From the NCBI GenBank assembly GCA_013396525.1, contig VWYX01000346.1:730913-794912 (forward strand): a DNA stretch of 64,000 nt, given 5' to 3'. Both the position numbers and the translations under genes were made by a program. Under the pieces are notes generated by a model. The model had not been told where the DNA came from, made no database searches, and saw nothing but the letters and a program-made list of their open reading frames with translations. Source of the stretch: Chaetorhynchus papuensis (Eukaryota; Chordata; Aves; Passeriformes; Rhipiduridae). This document shows positions 10,101 to 22,360 of the stretch, piece by piece; within the stretch, counting starts at the first letter, position 1, and each line of letters opens with the position of its first letter.

Positions 10101-10850
10101 TTAAATTAGCCACTTTTACAGCCTTTCCTGGTCTTCTCCTAGATGTCTCTGGCTATGCCAGCCACCAGTGCAGGGGAAATGATTGTTAGAATGGGGGTTT
10201 GATTTACCTTTTGTGTTGTATTGCACTATGACCACAGTGGATTTTGCATAAACAAAATTTCTAATGATGCTGCTTCCTAATCTTTGCCTTGCAATGGTTT
10301 GTGAGCAGCTGTAGTAGATTAACCGAACCAGTAAATATGTATAGAATGACTAACCATTACAATGAAGCATACAGCCCTCTGTGGTCAGCAGAATATTTCA
10401 ATTGAGACAATTTACCCCATGTTTTGTAAGGCTTCCAGTGAGATGAAGAAATCAGTGCTTTTGTTTTTAAGATCTTGTCTGTGTTTTGTAAATATTTCTG
10501 ATATTTATGACTGTACATATGGCTTTGATTGTAACTCACAGGAGGCTCAAGAACTGGGTCATACACCATCTAGGAGGAGATTATTTCATTATTGGTAATT
10601 TTTGTTGGGTTTTGAGGCTCAGCCTTTAGGATCTCTAGCACCTAGTGCCATTTACAAAGGTAAAAGTATAGCAATGAGCCTGCAGCTCAGAGAACACATA
10701 CAGCCTGTTCTTGGCTTGGGTGCCAGAGCCAGGGTCCTTTGAGGGAATGGCTCTCCATGTTGCTGTGTGCTTTGGACCTGGGCCTGGGGATGATAATTCC
10801 CTGTACCAGCGATAGCACCTCTCTGCAAGGCTCTCAGCCCACTTGTATAT
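7105..10850. other. intergenic DNA, no gene recognised
   Basis: This is AT-rich unique sequence. It contains A runs at about 7336-7350 and 7502-7513 and T/A runs around 9530-9553. A frame of 145 codons on the minus strand (8290-8727) begins with GTG, not ATG, and has no recognisable domain; about that many open runs are expected by chance in 64 kb. Confidence 0.5.
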
Positions 10851-10851
10851 C

Positions 10852-10942
10852 ATATCTCCGTTTTGGAGAAGAGGAAACTCGGGACCGGAGAGCCCCTGCT
10901 GCCTGCCCAAGGTCACGCCTTGGGAGCCGGAGAGCAGCGTTC
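10852..10942 (-). repeat. ancient tRNA-derived SINE relic, MIR/CORE-SINE-like
   Basis: The sequence CCGTTTTGGAGAAGAGGAAACT, the following GGAGAG and then TGCCCAAGGTCACGC matches, in order and spacing, the antisense of the MIR core (TTTTACAGATGAGGAAACTGAGG, then AGAGG, then TTGCCCAAGGTCACAC). Divergence is high, as expected of a relic predating birds. Assigned from memory of the consensus. Confidence 0.4.
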
Positions 10943-13900
10943 CATCCATGGCCAGGGTCCCTGTCCCTGGGTGAGAAGTGCTGCCTCTCACAGCAGAGGC
11001 TGCTTCATTTTCTGTGCTTGGTGGAGACCTTCCTTACAATCACTTGCACGTGCAGTGTCCAATCCCCCTGCCAGTGCCTCGGGTCCTCTGATGGAGACCT
11101 AAATGAATGACTGCCTTGCCATTTAACTTCCAGCCTTAAAAATTCATCCTTGGAGACAAGAGCAAGGCAGAAACACTTAGGCCTCGCTTGGGATTTAGCA
11201 GAGTCTTGGATGACTTCAGATTATTAAATCAGCTTCTGGTTATTCCCAGCACTAGGCATTGTGCAAACAGTGTACTAGGAATGAAGGGATCTGCGAGTTG
11301 TTCCCTATTTCCTGAGTGATTAAGCTCCTCTATTTACTGTGGATTACAAGGACAAAGAGAGGTTATCAGCCACGTAATAACTTGAAAGGACTCTGTAGAT
11401 ATGAATGCAGCGTTAAGGAAGCTTTTCCAGCCTGATACCTACTTTGACTAAAACACACAAAGGAAAAAAAGGGGGGGGAATAATTTTCGTCTCTCTACTA
11501 TTCTGCTATCATTTAACCATTTCACTTGGAAACAAGGAGCTTTGAGAGAAATCCTTTTAGGCAGAGACACTTATCCCAATCTTGTTTTTCTAGCAGAAAA
11601 AACTGAAAACTGACTGGTGCACAAAGCTGTAGTAGTCAACCCGCTTATCCTAACTTGCTGCTGGAGGGTGATGGGGCTGTCTGAGTCTATCTCTGTGGGC
11701 TTTCACAACACCTCCTTCAACCATCTGTGGAGCTGAAAACTCCATGTCCTTTCCTGTGCCTGCAGCTACTGCAATATACAGATGGCTTTGCTTAGGGGCT
11801 TTTCTTGTACACAGATGAACACATGAAAAATTACTGTTCTTTTAAAAGTCAGCCTTGAACTGGAAAAGCTATTTCTTTATTGGTTTTTTTTCGGAGGCTG
11901 TTGCTACTCGCAGCCGGTCATGGAGCTGTGCCTCCAGCTGAGTTAGATGTGTATTGGCTGCTTTTTTCATTTTTATCACAGATTGTTGATATTTCCTGTT
12001 CCACTAAGCCACGTTTCCCTGGTACTCTTTCCTAGTGCTTGGCTCCTAAACAAAGTCACAGCTCTTGTCACAAGGCAGCGGGCTGCATACTTATCCTTTG
12101 TGTGAGTGATGACTGAGGGCTCAGCAGTAGGGAAGTAACGCTGACAGCTCTGCTCCAGGACGGCAGATTGTCAGCATTCCTCACCGGGGCACCCAGCTGG
12201 CCTGGGAAAAGGCTGCTGTTTTGGGGACTGGGGGTTGGGCCTCTAAAATAAACTGGCTGTCTTTCCAGAGCTGAGGAAGATGGAGAGGGATGGTCGAATG
12301 ACCTCTTTCGGTAGAGTCAGAGTTAGGCATCTGCAGAACCCAAAGTGAATGCTACGATTCTGCAGGCACAAGCTGAGTTGTTGGGTGGGAAGAGAGAGGG
12401 GTATCTGATGGCTGAGATGGCAGTAAGACATAACGTGACAATAATTATGAACCATTAGCCATTTCCCCCTTCTCCCCCCTCCTCATTAAGAGAAAAGAGT
12501 AGCTTGCGTAAAAGGGGAGGATGACAGGTGGGCCTGTTCCTGTGCTGAAGATTTAGCCCAGACAGTTGAGAGCAGCAGCTGCAAAGGAGCACTTAGCTCC
12601 TGCTGCCCCAGGGAAGCTGCTACAATCACTCCCAAACAATTTGGAAAGCGTTCCTATGTGTTTTCCTGAGGGCTTAAGAAGCTTGCAGTGCTGGCCCACA
12701 GATGGCTGGAGTTGTGAAACTGCAGCCATGGGGCAATCAGCTGCCTGCCACCCTCACCGTCATCCTTAGTCATCTGGGAGGGAGGCTGAGGAGGGGCTCC
12801 CCAGACAGGAGCTGCCTCCCGCAGCGACTCGGGGCAGCCAGATGGGTGGGCTCTGCACTCGCCTCTGTCCTTCTGCGAGGTACACCTGATCAGAGAAGTC
12901 TTCCTGGGCCACTCCAAAGGCTTGTGTCCCACGAAAGAGGAACAAGCTTTGTCATAAATGACATTGAAGGCACTCGCTAGCCCCCCAGTGCTCTGTCACG
13001 CCACTGCCTTGCTGGCAGCTTCACCAGCGCTGCCGTTCCTCACCAGGGTTCTGTGAGCTCTAACACTGCAATGAGCAGCTGAATGGGTCTACAGGGCTCT
13101 GCAGAACACCTTTAACCCTGCAGTTCTGCTGCTAATTAGCTCAGAAACAGCTCCAGTGACATGTCTTGAATTGGGCTGGGGGGAAATTGGTGCTCTGAGC
13201 TGGAGGTCCAAGGTAAACACACCTGGAGGACTGAGGTCCCCTTGCCCAGTGGGCTGGGTGCTGGTCATCCCAGGGGTGAGACTGGAGCATCCTTGCTTGG
13301 TGGCACCTTCACTTGCAGGATAGGGGTCTTTCTTTCTAGTTTTTCCCTAATTCTGCTGTTTTCAGCCATAGAGCCACCTACCAAAGGGTATTTTCTTCTC
13401 ACAGGTAATTCTAAATAATTTGGTCAATTTTCCTGGCAGTAGAAAATCCTCAGCAATCTCTTTTGCTGCTGAAACAGTGTGAAAGCATGAGTGCTTATGC
13501 AGGTAACCTTAATGTAGTATTTCATTTTTGGTCTGGGCAATGGCAGAGATCTAACACAATGCAAAGCTTGCAAAAAAGTAAATTATATACATTTGCAAAT
13601 CTGTCATGGCTACAAAGATCATCTTGCTGTCTTTGATTTCCTAATGTTTTAATTTAACTAAATCTGAGCGGATTTAATGGTTAATTTTCAGAGTATTCAC
13701 TTAACAATTTTTTTCACTCAAAGTTGAAACCTTAAATCAAGCTGAGTTTGGGGGAAGTAATTTACTTTTGCTGAGCTCTGGTTATGCTTAGTCTTTCTTC
13801 AGCCATCTTTTATCTTTTCCTCATCTCTGAGTTGAGCACGCAGCGTTTAGTGGGACCCATGATGACAGAAGCTGCTCCACCACCCACTCTGTGTGCCTTA

Positions 13901-16900
13901 CTGGTGAGGCTAGTGTCTCCTGAAGGTATGGTAGCCCTGGAGCAGCCACAGCTACATCCTCTGCTCAGTCTGTATGCAGCCAGCCTCTATTAGATTTGCC
14001 CTTGTAGAATGAAATTCCAGCATAGCTGGAGCTTGCTCTTAATTCAGCTGTCACAGTCTGCGCTGAACTGGCCCAGGGGTACTTGGTAGGCAAAGCCCTG
14101 CAATAGCAATGCTGCAGCAGTGTCCTTCAGGAGGGTCTTTTTTATTTCCACACCTTTGTTGCAGTCACTGAAAAGCATTCACAGAAATCAAGACGGGATG
14201 GTGCTCCCCCTCTCACAGCCGCTAACATTGCTTTCCACATGTGATTGATTAAGGTGAAATCTGGTTTGCCTTTGCCACCATCATTGCTGCCTTTCTGCTG
14301 CAGGCAAGAGTTAAGGTGCACTGAAAGGCAGGAATGGTCTAAAAGCTCAGGATATTTATGTGATACTATTAACGGGTGTTCCAATACTGTGTGTGTGGCC
14401 TTTCTTTAGCCTAGACCTCACAGAACTGCTGTAAAATCCAGTATCTCACTGACCTGTAGCCTGGGAGAGGTCAGGGTGGCAAGGTTTGTATGTACCACTT
14501 GGAAGAGAAAAATGCTTTTGTAACAAAGAATTCCCGGTTCGTGATGCAATGCAAGCCAGGCCTTGTTCAGTATGGTTCTAATACAGGTACCTAACTCCTA
14601 AAAGCACAATGTTCTCTGGAGCTGGCAGGGTTAGCCCAGATTTAGGGCCACTCATGAGGGCCACCCCTGTTCCTGTGCACAAAGACATACCAGGATACAG
14701 CTGTTTTCAGCTCCCAGGTGTTGACTACGTGACACTGGAAAGCTGTATCTGAAATTTACTATTGCTGGTCTATTTAGCAGTGTTGCTATAGATGCTACAG
14801 TGTCACTGGGCTAAAAAAGCTCAAAACTTCAGTGAGCTGTATTAATTGCTGCCCACTCTCAATCCATAATAATCCTCAGCTTTTATAAACTCTTATAAAC
14901 CCTTTTCTCCAGCCCTTTACAGCCTCTTCTGGCTTTTTGAAGATGAAAGCTCAGTTTTTGTATACTTCACCTCCCTTCTCCAAGAAACCTTGCTCTTAAG
15001 TTTGTCAGCAGCTTCAAAGAGATCTCCAGCCCCCAGGTTTGCACACCACCTACTCAGGGTGTTCAGTTCCTTCATGTTCACAGAACATGTGCAAGTGAGC
15101 TGCTAGGAATGAGGAAAAATTAGTCTATTCAGCAGCCAGAGATGTTCAGTTGCTGCCCATCCTTGACAAGCTGTCATATTCCTCCACCTTGCGATCAGGA
15201 CATAGGAAGTGTTTGAATTTTTCGTATTGGATGATTTCAAAGCTCTTGGGTCTACTCTGCTGAATAAATTAATGCCTGTACTTCAGTGTGCTCGGAGGCG
15301 TGCACAGGAGCAGAAATGCATGCACCCCCAGGTCGCTCGTGGGAGTGATGGAACACAGAGGGCTCCGTGGCAGGAGCCAGAGCCCAGGTGCCCACAAAGG
15401 AGGTGAGTCCCTGGTAGAGACATCGAGATTCCTCCTCTCTGGTCCCCTGGCACTCTGCAAGGCTATTCTGCCTTGGGTTTGCTGCTGGCATGCTGATGGA
15501 AAGTGGATGGTGGAGGGGGCTGCATAACTCACCCCCCTCTCTCTGACTTACAGCTTGGGCTCCTTGGCAATTTGATCTCAGGCTGGCCCAGAGGGCAGGA
15601 CACACCATACTTTGACATTTGCCCTTCAGCCTAAGCATTACTCAGGGGCCCAGGGAGAGCCTCGGTCCTTTGGTGGGAGTGACACATTGGTGAAATGGCC
15701 TAAGAAACAGTGACCTCAAAATGAGCGGCTCCATGAAAGGTCTTGAGGACATGGGACACCAAGGCCTCTCCCTGCCCCTCCCTGGCCTCGTAATCAGATA
15801 GTGCTCATGTGTGAGGGAGTCTTTCTGAGAGACTTCAAAACATGCTGGTGGAAGATTTAGTGAAGACCAGACCTGGCTTTCCTCAGACAGGCACCACCCA
15901 TGGAGACCCCTTTGACCCCAGGTGAACATGTTTCTGGTGCAGCCACCTTTGTCATGCTAACAGCACTGGTTAAACCTTTCCAAAAATTTAGAATGGCTGA
16001 AGTGAATGGGGCATTCAGGAAAATAAAGAATAAAGCTCTAGAGGTCTAATTATGGTACTGCTGAAATCTGTGACAGGATTTCACTGACTTCAGTGAAGGA
16101 TATGCTGCTTTAGGAAATAGGCGTCAAAATGGGAAGCTTGGGATCTTATTCAATTAATATTCAATATGAAAAAGAAACAAAATCAGTTGCATTTGTCATA
16201 ATTTGCTTTAGCTACCCGGTTATTGGGAGGACAGGTAGGCACCACAAGGGAAAAGTACCAGATATTCAGGTATTCACCCTCTGATAAGGTGATTTCTGAG
16301 AAACAAGTCCTGTTGGTCCCAGAAGAAGCTCCTGTGATTGTTTAGATGATGAAGAAAGAGTTTCATTGGCACATGGTGGCCATTTGTGCACCCTTGAAGG
16401 GACAACTGCCCTGGGTCCAAGTCTGTAGCAGCCATTTCAACACAGTTCCACTTTTCCAATTGTCTCTGGGAATTCAAAATTTGTCAGTGGTAACAAAATA
16501 GGTATTGTTCATTAATGATGAAATTTTGCTATCTTTCTCTTTACTTACATTTCTCTGCAGGATGCTGCAGTTGGGAACATGCTTCAAGGACAGCAGAGAG
16601 GAAGGTAAACCTCTGTCATACTGGCGGAGATGTGTCTATATGGCACCAAGTGGCTGAAATGCTGCTCTTGGTCACTGGTTCCCCAGAACTCTTAAACCAC
16701 GAAGCCTGGCTCATCTTGGTACCTCTGCCTGCTTGCCAACAGCTGCTTAATAATTCTTTTCTCTGTGCAGCACAAATAGTTGCTGAGCTGTCTTCTCCTC
16801 TGTTGCTCGCCCTGCCTCTGAGCCAGCCCTTGCAACCAGAGTTGTATTTATGCTATCTCTGAGCCTGCCTGCAAGCCCTGACACGCTGTCCCATGCAGCC

Positions 16901-19900
16901 TGCGAGGAGAGCTGTGCAGGGCAAGTGCTTCCCACGGAGGAGGCCCAAGGAGGAGGTGGCACTGTCCCACTCGTGTGGCTGCCCCGAGGATGCTCTGCCA
17001 GACAGCTGCCTGCTCCTGGGCAGCCAGTACCCTGTGCACCCCACACACAGGGTGGATTCACAGCTGCTGCCTCCTTTGCAAAAACACTGTCACTGCTGGG
17101 GGAAAAAGGTGGAAGTCCAAATTCATCACAGGGCACTGGGAGCAGGAGCAGGTGGTTAACCTGCCTTTGCATGGTCCTACATGCCCTGCTCTGGCTGCAA
17201 GTCCATGTCCTTGTGCTGTGAGCTGTGGGACTGGTTGGTCAGGGAGCCAGCTGCCTGGGGGCAAGCCAGGGCAATGCTGGGGAGCTGCTGCCTCAAACTC
17301 CAGCACAGCAGTGCCCATGGCAGCCTGCCACACTGGGGACTGGCTGCCCACCCCCCTGCAGGCTGGCCACAGCTATGTGCTGCAGCTGGGGCCACCCTAA
17401 TGTTTCAACTTGAAGAAAATTCCCACCTCTAAAGAGTGATGCTTTCCCTGCGAGTACACGTTGGCTGTTACACCCTCCATCCACGTTCACTGTGTCCAAA
17501 GGTGGAGGTTCTGTTTTGTCTGGTACATGAAGAGCAACTTGTACCTAGAGGCAACTCTCACTAAAAGAGAGTGAGCAGATTGCCATTACTGTCTTCCTCT
17601 GTGGCAACTCCTCACAGAAGTATGGACTTAAAACTAAGGAGCAAGTGTCTTTTGCCAGGTCCTGGTGACATTCCTGCTAGTTTAATTAGGTATTTCTGGT
17701 GATAGCTGTATGAGGCATGCTGCAAGACCTGGGAATACTGCTCTGCTGAACAAATTTGAAGCCCAAAATGGTGTGATAAAGAAATGAAAAGCTTTGCTTC
17801 TTTTGGTTGTCGTTGTGTTTGGACTGAAATAAATTCTGAGATGCTTAAACTGGGAAGTTTCAATGAAAGTTCTGCCTAGAAGTGGGGAGGACATCCTAGG
17901 TCATGAGGATGGTTCACAATGGAGACAAAGAGGAATCCATCCTTCCCTCTTGCATTTGCTTCTCATCTGCTGTGCCCACTCCTGAGACAGGAGCTTGAGC
18001 TTAGAGTGCTTCAGGTCCCAACAGCTCATCACCTCATATCTGTGGAGCATGTTGATGACAGGCTGCAAACCCAAGGCTGGGCATCCTATGTCCTGAGGAG
18101 GTTGCAAAAAATAACAGAGCAATACTATTCCTTAATGACTGCTGACCTGACACTGTGAATCCCACAGACTGTGTGTGGCATGAAGGATATTGGTTTTATT
18201 AACTCTGCCTATTTTTTATGAGACATTGACTTCACATAACTGCAGAGAGGAGACCAAGGGATTTCATCCAGCTCTGACCCTTCCCTTTCAACCTCCCCTA
18301 TTCTGAGTCACCTTCTCCTTGCCTAATTCATCTGTTTTGCCCCAGTTATGTTCTCCTATGAGTGTGCCTGGCTCACGGCAAACATGTCCACTATTAGCAC
18401 AGGCAAGGAAGTGGTTGCGTGATGTTGCCGTCAGTGGATGGTTTATCTAGTTGTAATTCCCATGGCTCCAGCTCTGTGAGTGCTTATACACAGACCTCAT
18501 TTTGCAGGGGTGGCAAGGGGAAAGGTCAGTATTTATGAATCATTTCCTCCTGGCTGTGGCAACGAGGTTGGTTTGTGGAGTGAGTCATGGAAGAGCAGCC
18601 TGGAGAGGCAGCGATCTCCGAGCAGAAGACCTTCAGGTCCTTAGTGACCCTTGGACATTGCAGCCAAGTTACCATCATCATTTCACATCCCCAGTCACAA
18701 ATATCTTCAGTTACTTAAAACTGTAGGCTCTGTAGGTGTCATATACCATGTCTGTGAGAAATCTTGCTTCCTCTAGAAAGTATTGCAAGGACTCAAATAT
18801 ACAACTGCCCGATGGCAAATCAATTATCACATGGCAAAAAGACGGAGGGAAGCCTATCATGCCTTCCTCTGTTACGAAGATGGACTTCTGTTTGAAATGC
18901 CTATTCGTTATGGAGGGGGAGAGGTTTCCCAAAGGGAAGTGACCTGATAAAACAGAGTAGTTGAGACTGGATTGATTACCCCTTGGAATGAAGTTTCCAT
19001 GTTAGTACAGAAGTGGTTCTGCTACAGGGTTTTGTCTTCGTATTAACGCTGAGAAGCCAGTGTAGTACTGCTGTGTTATGAGCTGCAAAAACTTGGAACA
19101 AGCCCATCTCCACAATGCAGAGTATAAAAGCTAAAATGACTGAGATGCTGAGAGAAGTTGTATATGATCCACCTCAACACTTTTGAAAAAGCATCAGCAA
19201 ATTAAAAAAAAAATTTGCATCATCAAGCAAAAAAAAGCATCTGCCCAAAGGATGCATCCTCTCACTCAAGAGATGCAGTTTTAGTGCAGACTTTCAGGGA
19301 AAACATTTAGTTCCCTGTATTAAAATGTTTTCCAGAAGAGCTGCCCAGCTGCAAGCTCTAAAATGTTCAGAACTTCCTCCAGAGTAGAGCTATTTATTTT
19401 CGCTGCCCTCTTTCCCCCAAGCTCTCTATTGCTGCCATTTAGGACTTATAAGGAGCTGCAGTGGTGAGTCAGGCTCCTTCTTCACTGGATCATTTAGAGT
19501 TTTCCAGCCTTTTGTCTTGTCGCATGTGGGCCTGGCAGTGCCAGGACAGGTGGAGAGAGCAGGGCTGAGTTTTCTCCAGTGTTTGGCATGGTCCAGACAC
19601 ATTTGGTGGAACAACTGTCCTAGAACTCTAGAACTGACCCTGCTGCAGATGCCTGGTCCCTCTTGGCTGTCAGATGTCTGGGAGGGAAGCATGCCCATCC
19701 CATCCCCACCCTGGCGTGGGAGTGCTCCTGCAGAAGCTCGAGTCAATATCTCCCTGCTGGTCCAGTCAGAGGGCAGAGGTTTGAGGGACTAACACTAGAA
19801 GAGGAACATGCCAGCTGGTGGTGGTTCTTTGGTAAGCCACTTCCAAATAATGTTCCCAGCTGTTTTTCTGACAGGGTATCCACCTGAACATCATCCTGGA

Positions 19901-20401
19901 GCCACACGGGAGTTTCTGCTCGGCCTTTTGCACTGCCACCATAAGGCCATGGCTCAACAGCACTAATTGTTAGCTGAAGACAGGAAATCTAATTTAAAGG
20001 GAGATGAGCTACAAGGGGATAACATATGGTGTGCTCCCTCTCCATAGGCAGGAAAGGCAGGCAAGGGGAGGGCTCGCTCTGAGGCGTGGAAGGGCTGGGA
20101 GGCTCAGGCCAAGCTGCTTCCAAGCACGGTGCTTGCTGCACTGAGTGTAAGGGAAACCTCTGGCACCTCTGGCTGCCCTTGCACTGTGTAGGAATACATT
20201 CCTTGCAGGAATAACTTATCTTTGACCGAAGAACTTCTATTTACAGTGACCTTGAGGGCTCTCAGGCAGGGGAATTACCCCGGCAGCTGAGGGTCTGTCC
20301 TGCTACCAATGGGATGCCATGAGCTGAACCTGCCTTGTCAGCCGGCAGTGCTGGAGGCTGTCAGGAAAGACTTGTGCTTGTGCATTACGGCCTTCCCACT
20401 G
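10943..20401. other. intergenic DNA, no gene recognised
   Basis: This is unique sequence of mixed composition. A GC-richer patch at about 16850-17400 gives several overlapping open frames in many phases on both strands, which is a composition effect and not a gene. A 44-bp exon-like segment at 16561-16604 is listed separately. I saw no CR1 copies in this stretch. Confidence 0.5.
16561..16604 (+). other. exon-like segment with strong splice sites
   Basis: A long pyrimidine tract (TATCTTTCTCTTTACTTAC...TTCTCTGCAG) ends at 16560 and the 44-bp segment finishes GGAAG before the donor GTAAAC at 16605. The site pair is better than typical background, but no partner exon or recognisable peptide is visible. 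It may be an exon of an unannotated long non-coding RNA, or chance. Confidence 0.12.
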
Positions 20402-20527
20402 CAGCAGGGCTTGGCTGGGCATCTTCTGCAGCACATCCCCGCACAGGGACAGTGCCCACTGACCCAGCAGGGCTTGGCTGGGCATCTTCTGCAGCACATC
20501 CCCGCACAGGGACAGTGCCCACTGACC
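20402..20527. repeat. perfect 63-bp tandem duplication (two copies)
   Basis: The 63-bp unit beginning CAGCAGGGCTTGGCTGGGC at 20402 is repeated exactly from 20465 to 20527, and the next bases (CAGCA) start a third partial copy. There is no difference between copies, so the duplication is recent or homogenised. Because 63 is a multiple of three, open frames pass through it on both strands, but nothing indicates that it is coding. Confidence 0.95.
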
Positions 20528-22312
20528 CAGCAAGGTCACAGCGGGAGCGTGGCTGCTGGCAGGCTCGGCTGGGTGATGGGCTGTTGGCACTGCAACCCTG
20601 CCTGTGGCACCCTCCAGAGAGTCTGACCACATAGTGGGAAAGGAGGCTTTATTTAAGAACAGAAAGCACAAAATGAAGTACCCACCTGTGACCTCCTGCA
20701 AGCGATGACACTGGCGCAGGCAGCTGAGCTGGTCCTGCTGCCACCGTGCTGGTTGTGACTAACACTGGCAGCATGAAGTCTCAGCATTTCACACATCTGA
20801 AGGCCTGATCATTTCCTCTGAAAGCAATCCATAGCCACCTCTGATCACCACAGAAACATAAAGGTTGTCTTAATAATGCAACATCCAGTGCTGAATGCTT
20901 TTAGTGCTGATGGCTGCACCATGATTAGCAAAGAGGCACCCCAAATCGCAGCAGTGATTGTCACATATGTGGGGAGGTATTGTTCATCCTCAGGGATTCA
21001 GAGCACTGTGGAACAGTATTAACAATTATAATCACTCCATTCCGTCTAGGACTTGAAGTCTTTCTCATATATCTTCAGTACCCTCAGAACAGCTAGCTAA
21101 TTCACAGGAAAAGCCTGAATGTGAAACACATGTTTCAGCAGAGTTTTAAATCCTCACAGTCAACATTTGGCTGGCTCTTTTCATTTCCCTCAGGAGTTTA
21201 TTGATACTGTTGTTCAGGTGCACAGTAAACCTTGGAGGGTTTTGCTTCCTTTGTTTCTACTGAAAAGCAATGGGTTTGTCTTACTGAGTGATCAGCAGTA
21301 ATCGAGGAAAGGATATGAGATAATTTTGAAGCTTCACAGTGCTTTTCCAGGTTGGACCTGTGCTCAGTTTCTTGGCACTACAGTCTTCCTCTGGGTATCC
21401 ACAAGATACAAGTAACATGAAGTGCCTGTACTTCAAAAACCCTTCCTTCATTTTTTCCCTAGTCACAACTATTTGGCACATTTTTCTTTGCATGCCTCGA
21501 TAGTGAATCCTCTGATTTAAACAAAGTATTCAAGACTTTGTACTTCAAATATGTTACTAACATTGAGGAGACACATGTATGGTCATGATCAGCGCTGTCT
21601 TGTCTATTCTGTATCATCACTGTTCTGGATCATCCGTGTGTGTGTAAGCCAATGATGGAGGGTTTTTTCAGCTTTCCTTTTTGGCTTATCTTCTTTCTTT
21701 GCTTGAATTCTCTTGTCATAAACCTATTTAGAGAAGGCAGGGTGACATGCTCCACCTGTCTTTAAAACCACCACACAGCTCTCAGGGGTGTGTGGTCTTA
21801 CTCCTGAGTGTGAATTAAGGCCATTCAGGCACTTGGCACTGACCTTGGGGAGCGGCAGGAGATGGGTAGATGTGCCCAGACTGAAAGTCCTCTTTGCAAA
21901 GAGTTCTGAGCTTTCAATTCCATCTTTCTTTTAGGTGTGAAGAGCAGGATCCCACTCCCAGAACTCGGATGCCATTTTCCGTAGTGTGTATTTCCCCCGT
22001 GGAATGGTTGCTTTTCTTGCTGTCCCCACTTGCTGCCTCCCAACACATTGTCAGAAGAGAGCACGCAGATAAGTGCTCAAGCATTTCCTGAGCTCATAAC
22101 TCTGTCTCCTGACGGACAGTTAATCTGATCCATTCGAAAGCTTGAGTACTAAGTGTCATTCTGCCTCTTACATGCATACTGAATGAAATTTTGAATGCTT
22201 TTTTACAGCACTGAATAAAACACTTAAAGTGTTCCTGTCTCTGCAACTGCCAGGCAGCAGGGGCATTTTTGCTATAATATTATGTATCACATGTCTAAAT
22301 ATAATGACATTC

Positions 22313-22360
22313 TATGTTATATATAGACTCCGTATATATACATATACTGTATACACACAG
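22313..22360. repeat. TA/CA-rich alternating simple repeat
   Basis: A degenerate alternating purine-pyrimidine stretch includes TTATATATAG, GTATATATACATATAC and TATACACACAG. It is low-complexity sequence of the kind that forms unstable or easily melted DNA. Confidence 0.6.

Noticed and set aside
16747..17432. cluster of overlapping frames on both strands
   Set aside because: Many phases are open at once in a GC-richer patch, which is a composition effect.
20303..20701. 132-codon frame through the 63-bp duplication
   Set aside because: The period is a multiple of three, so the frame is propagated by duplication; no ATG-initiated domain-bearing protein results.
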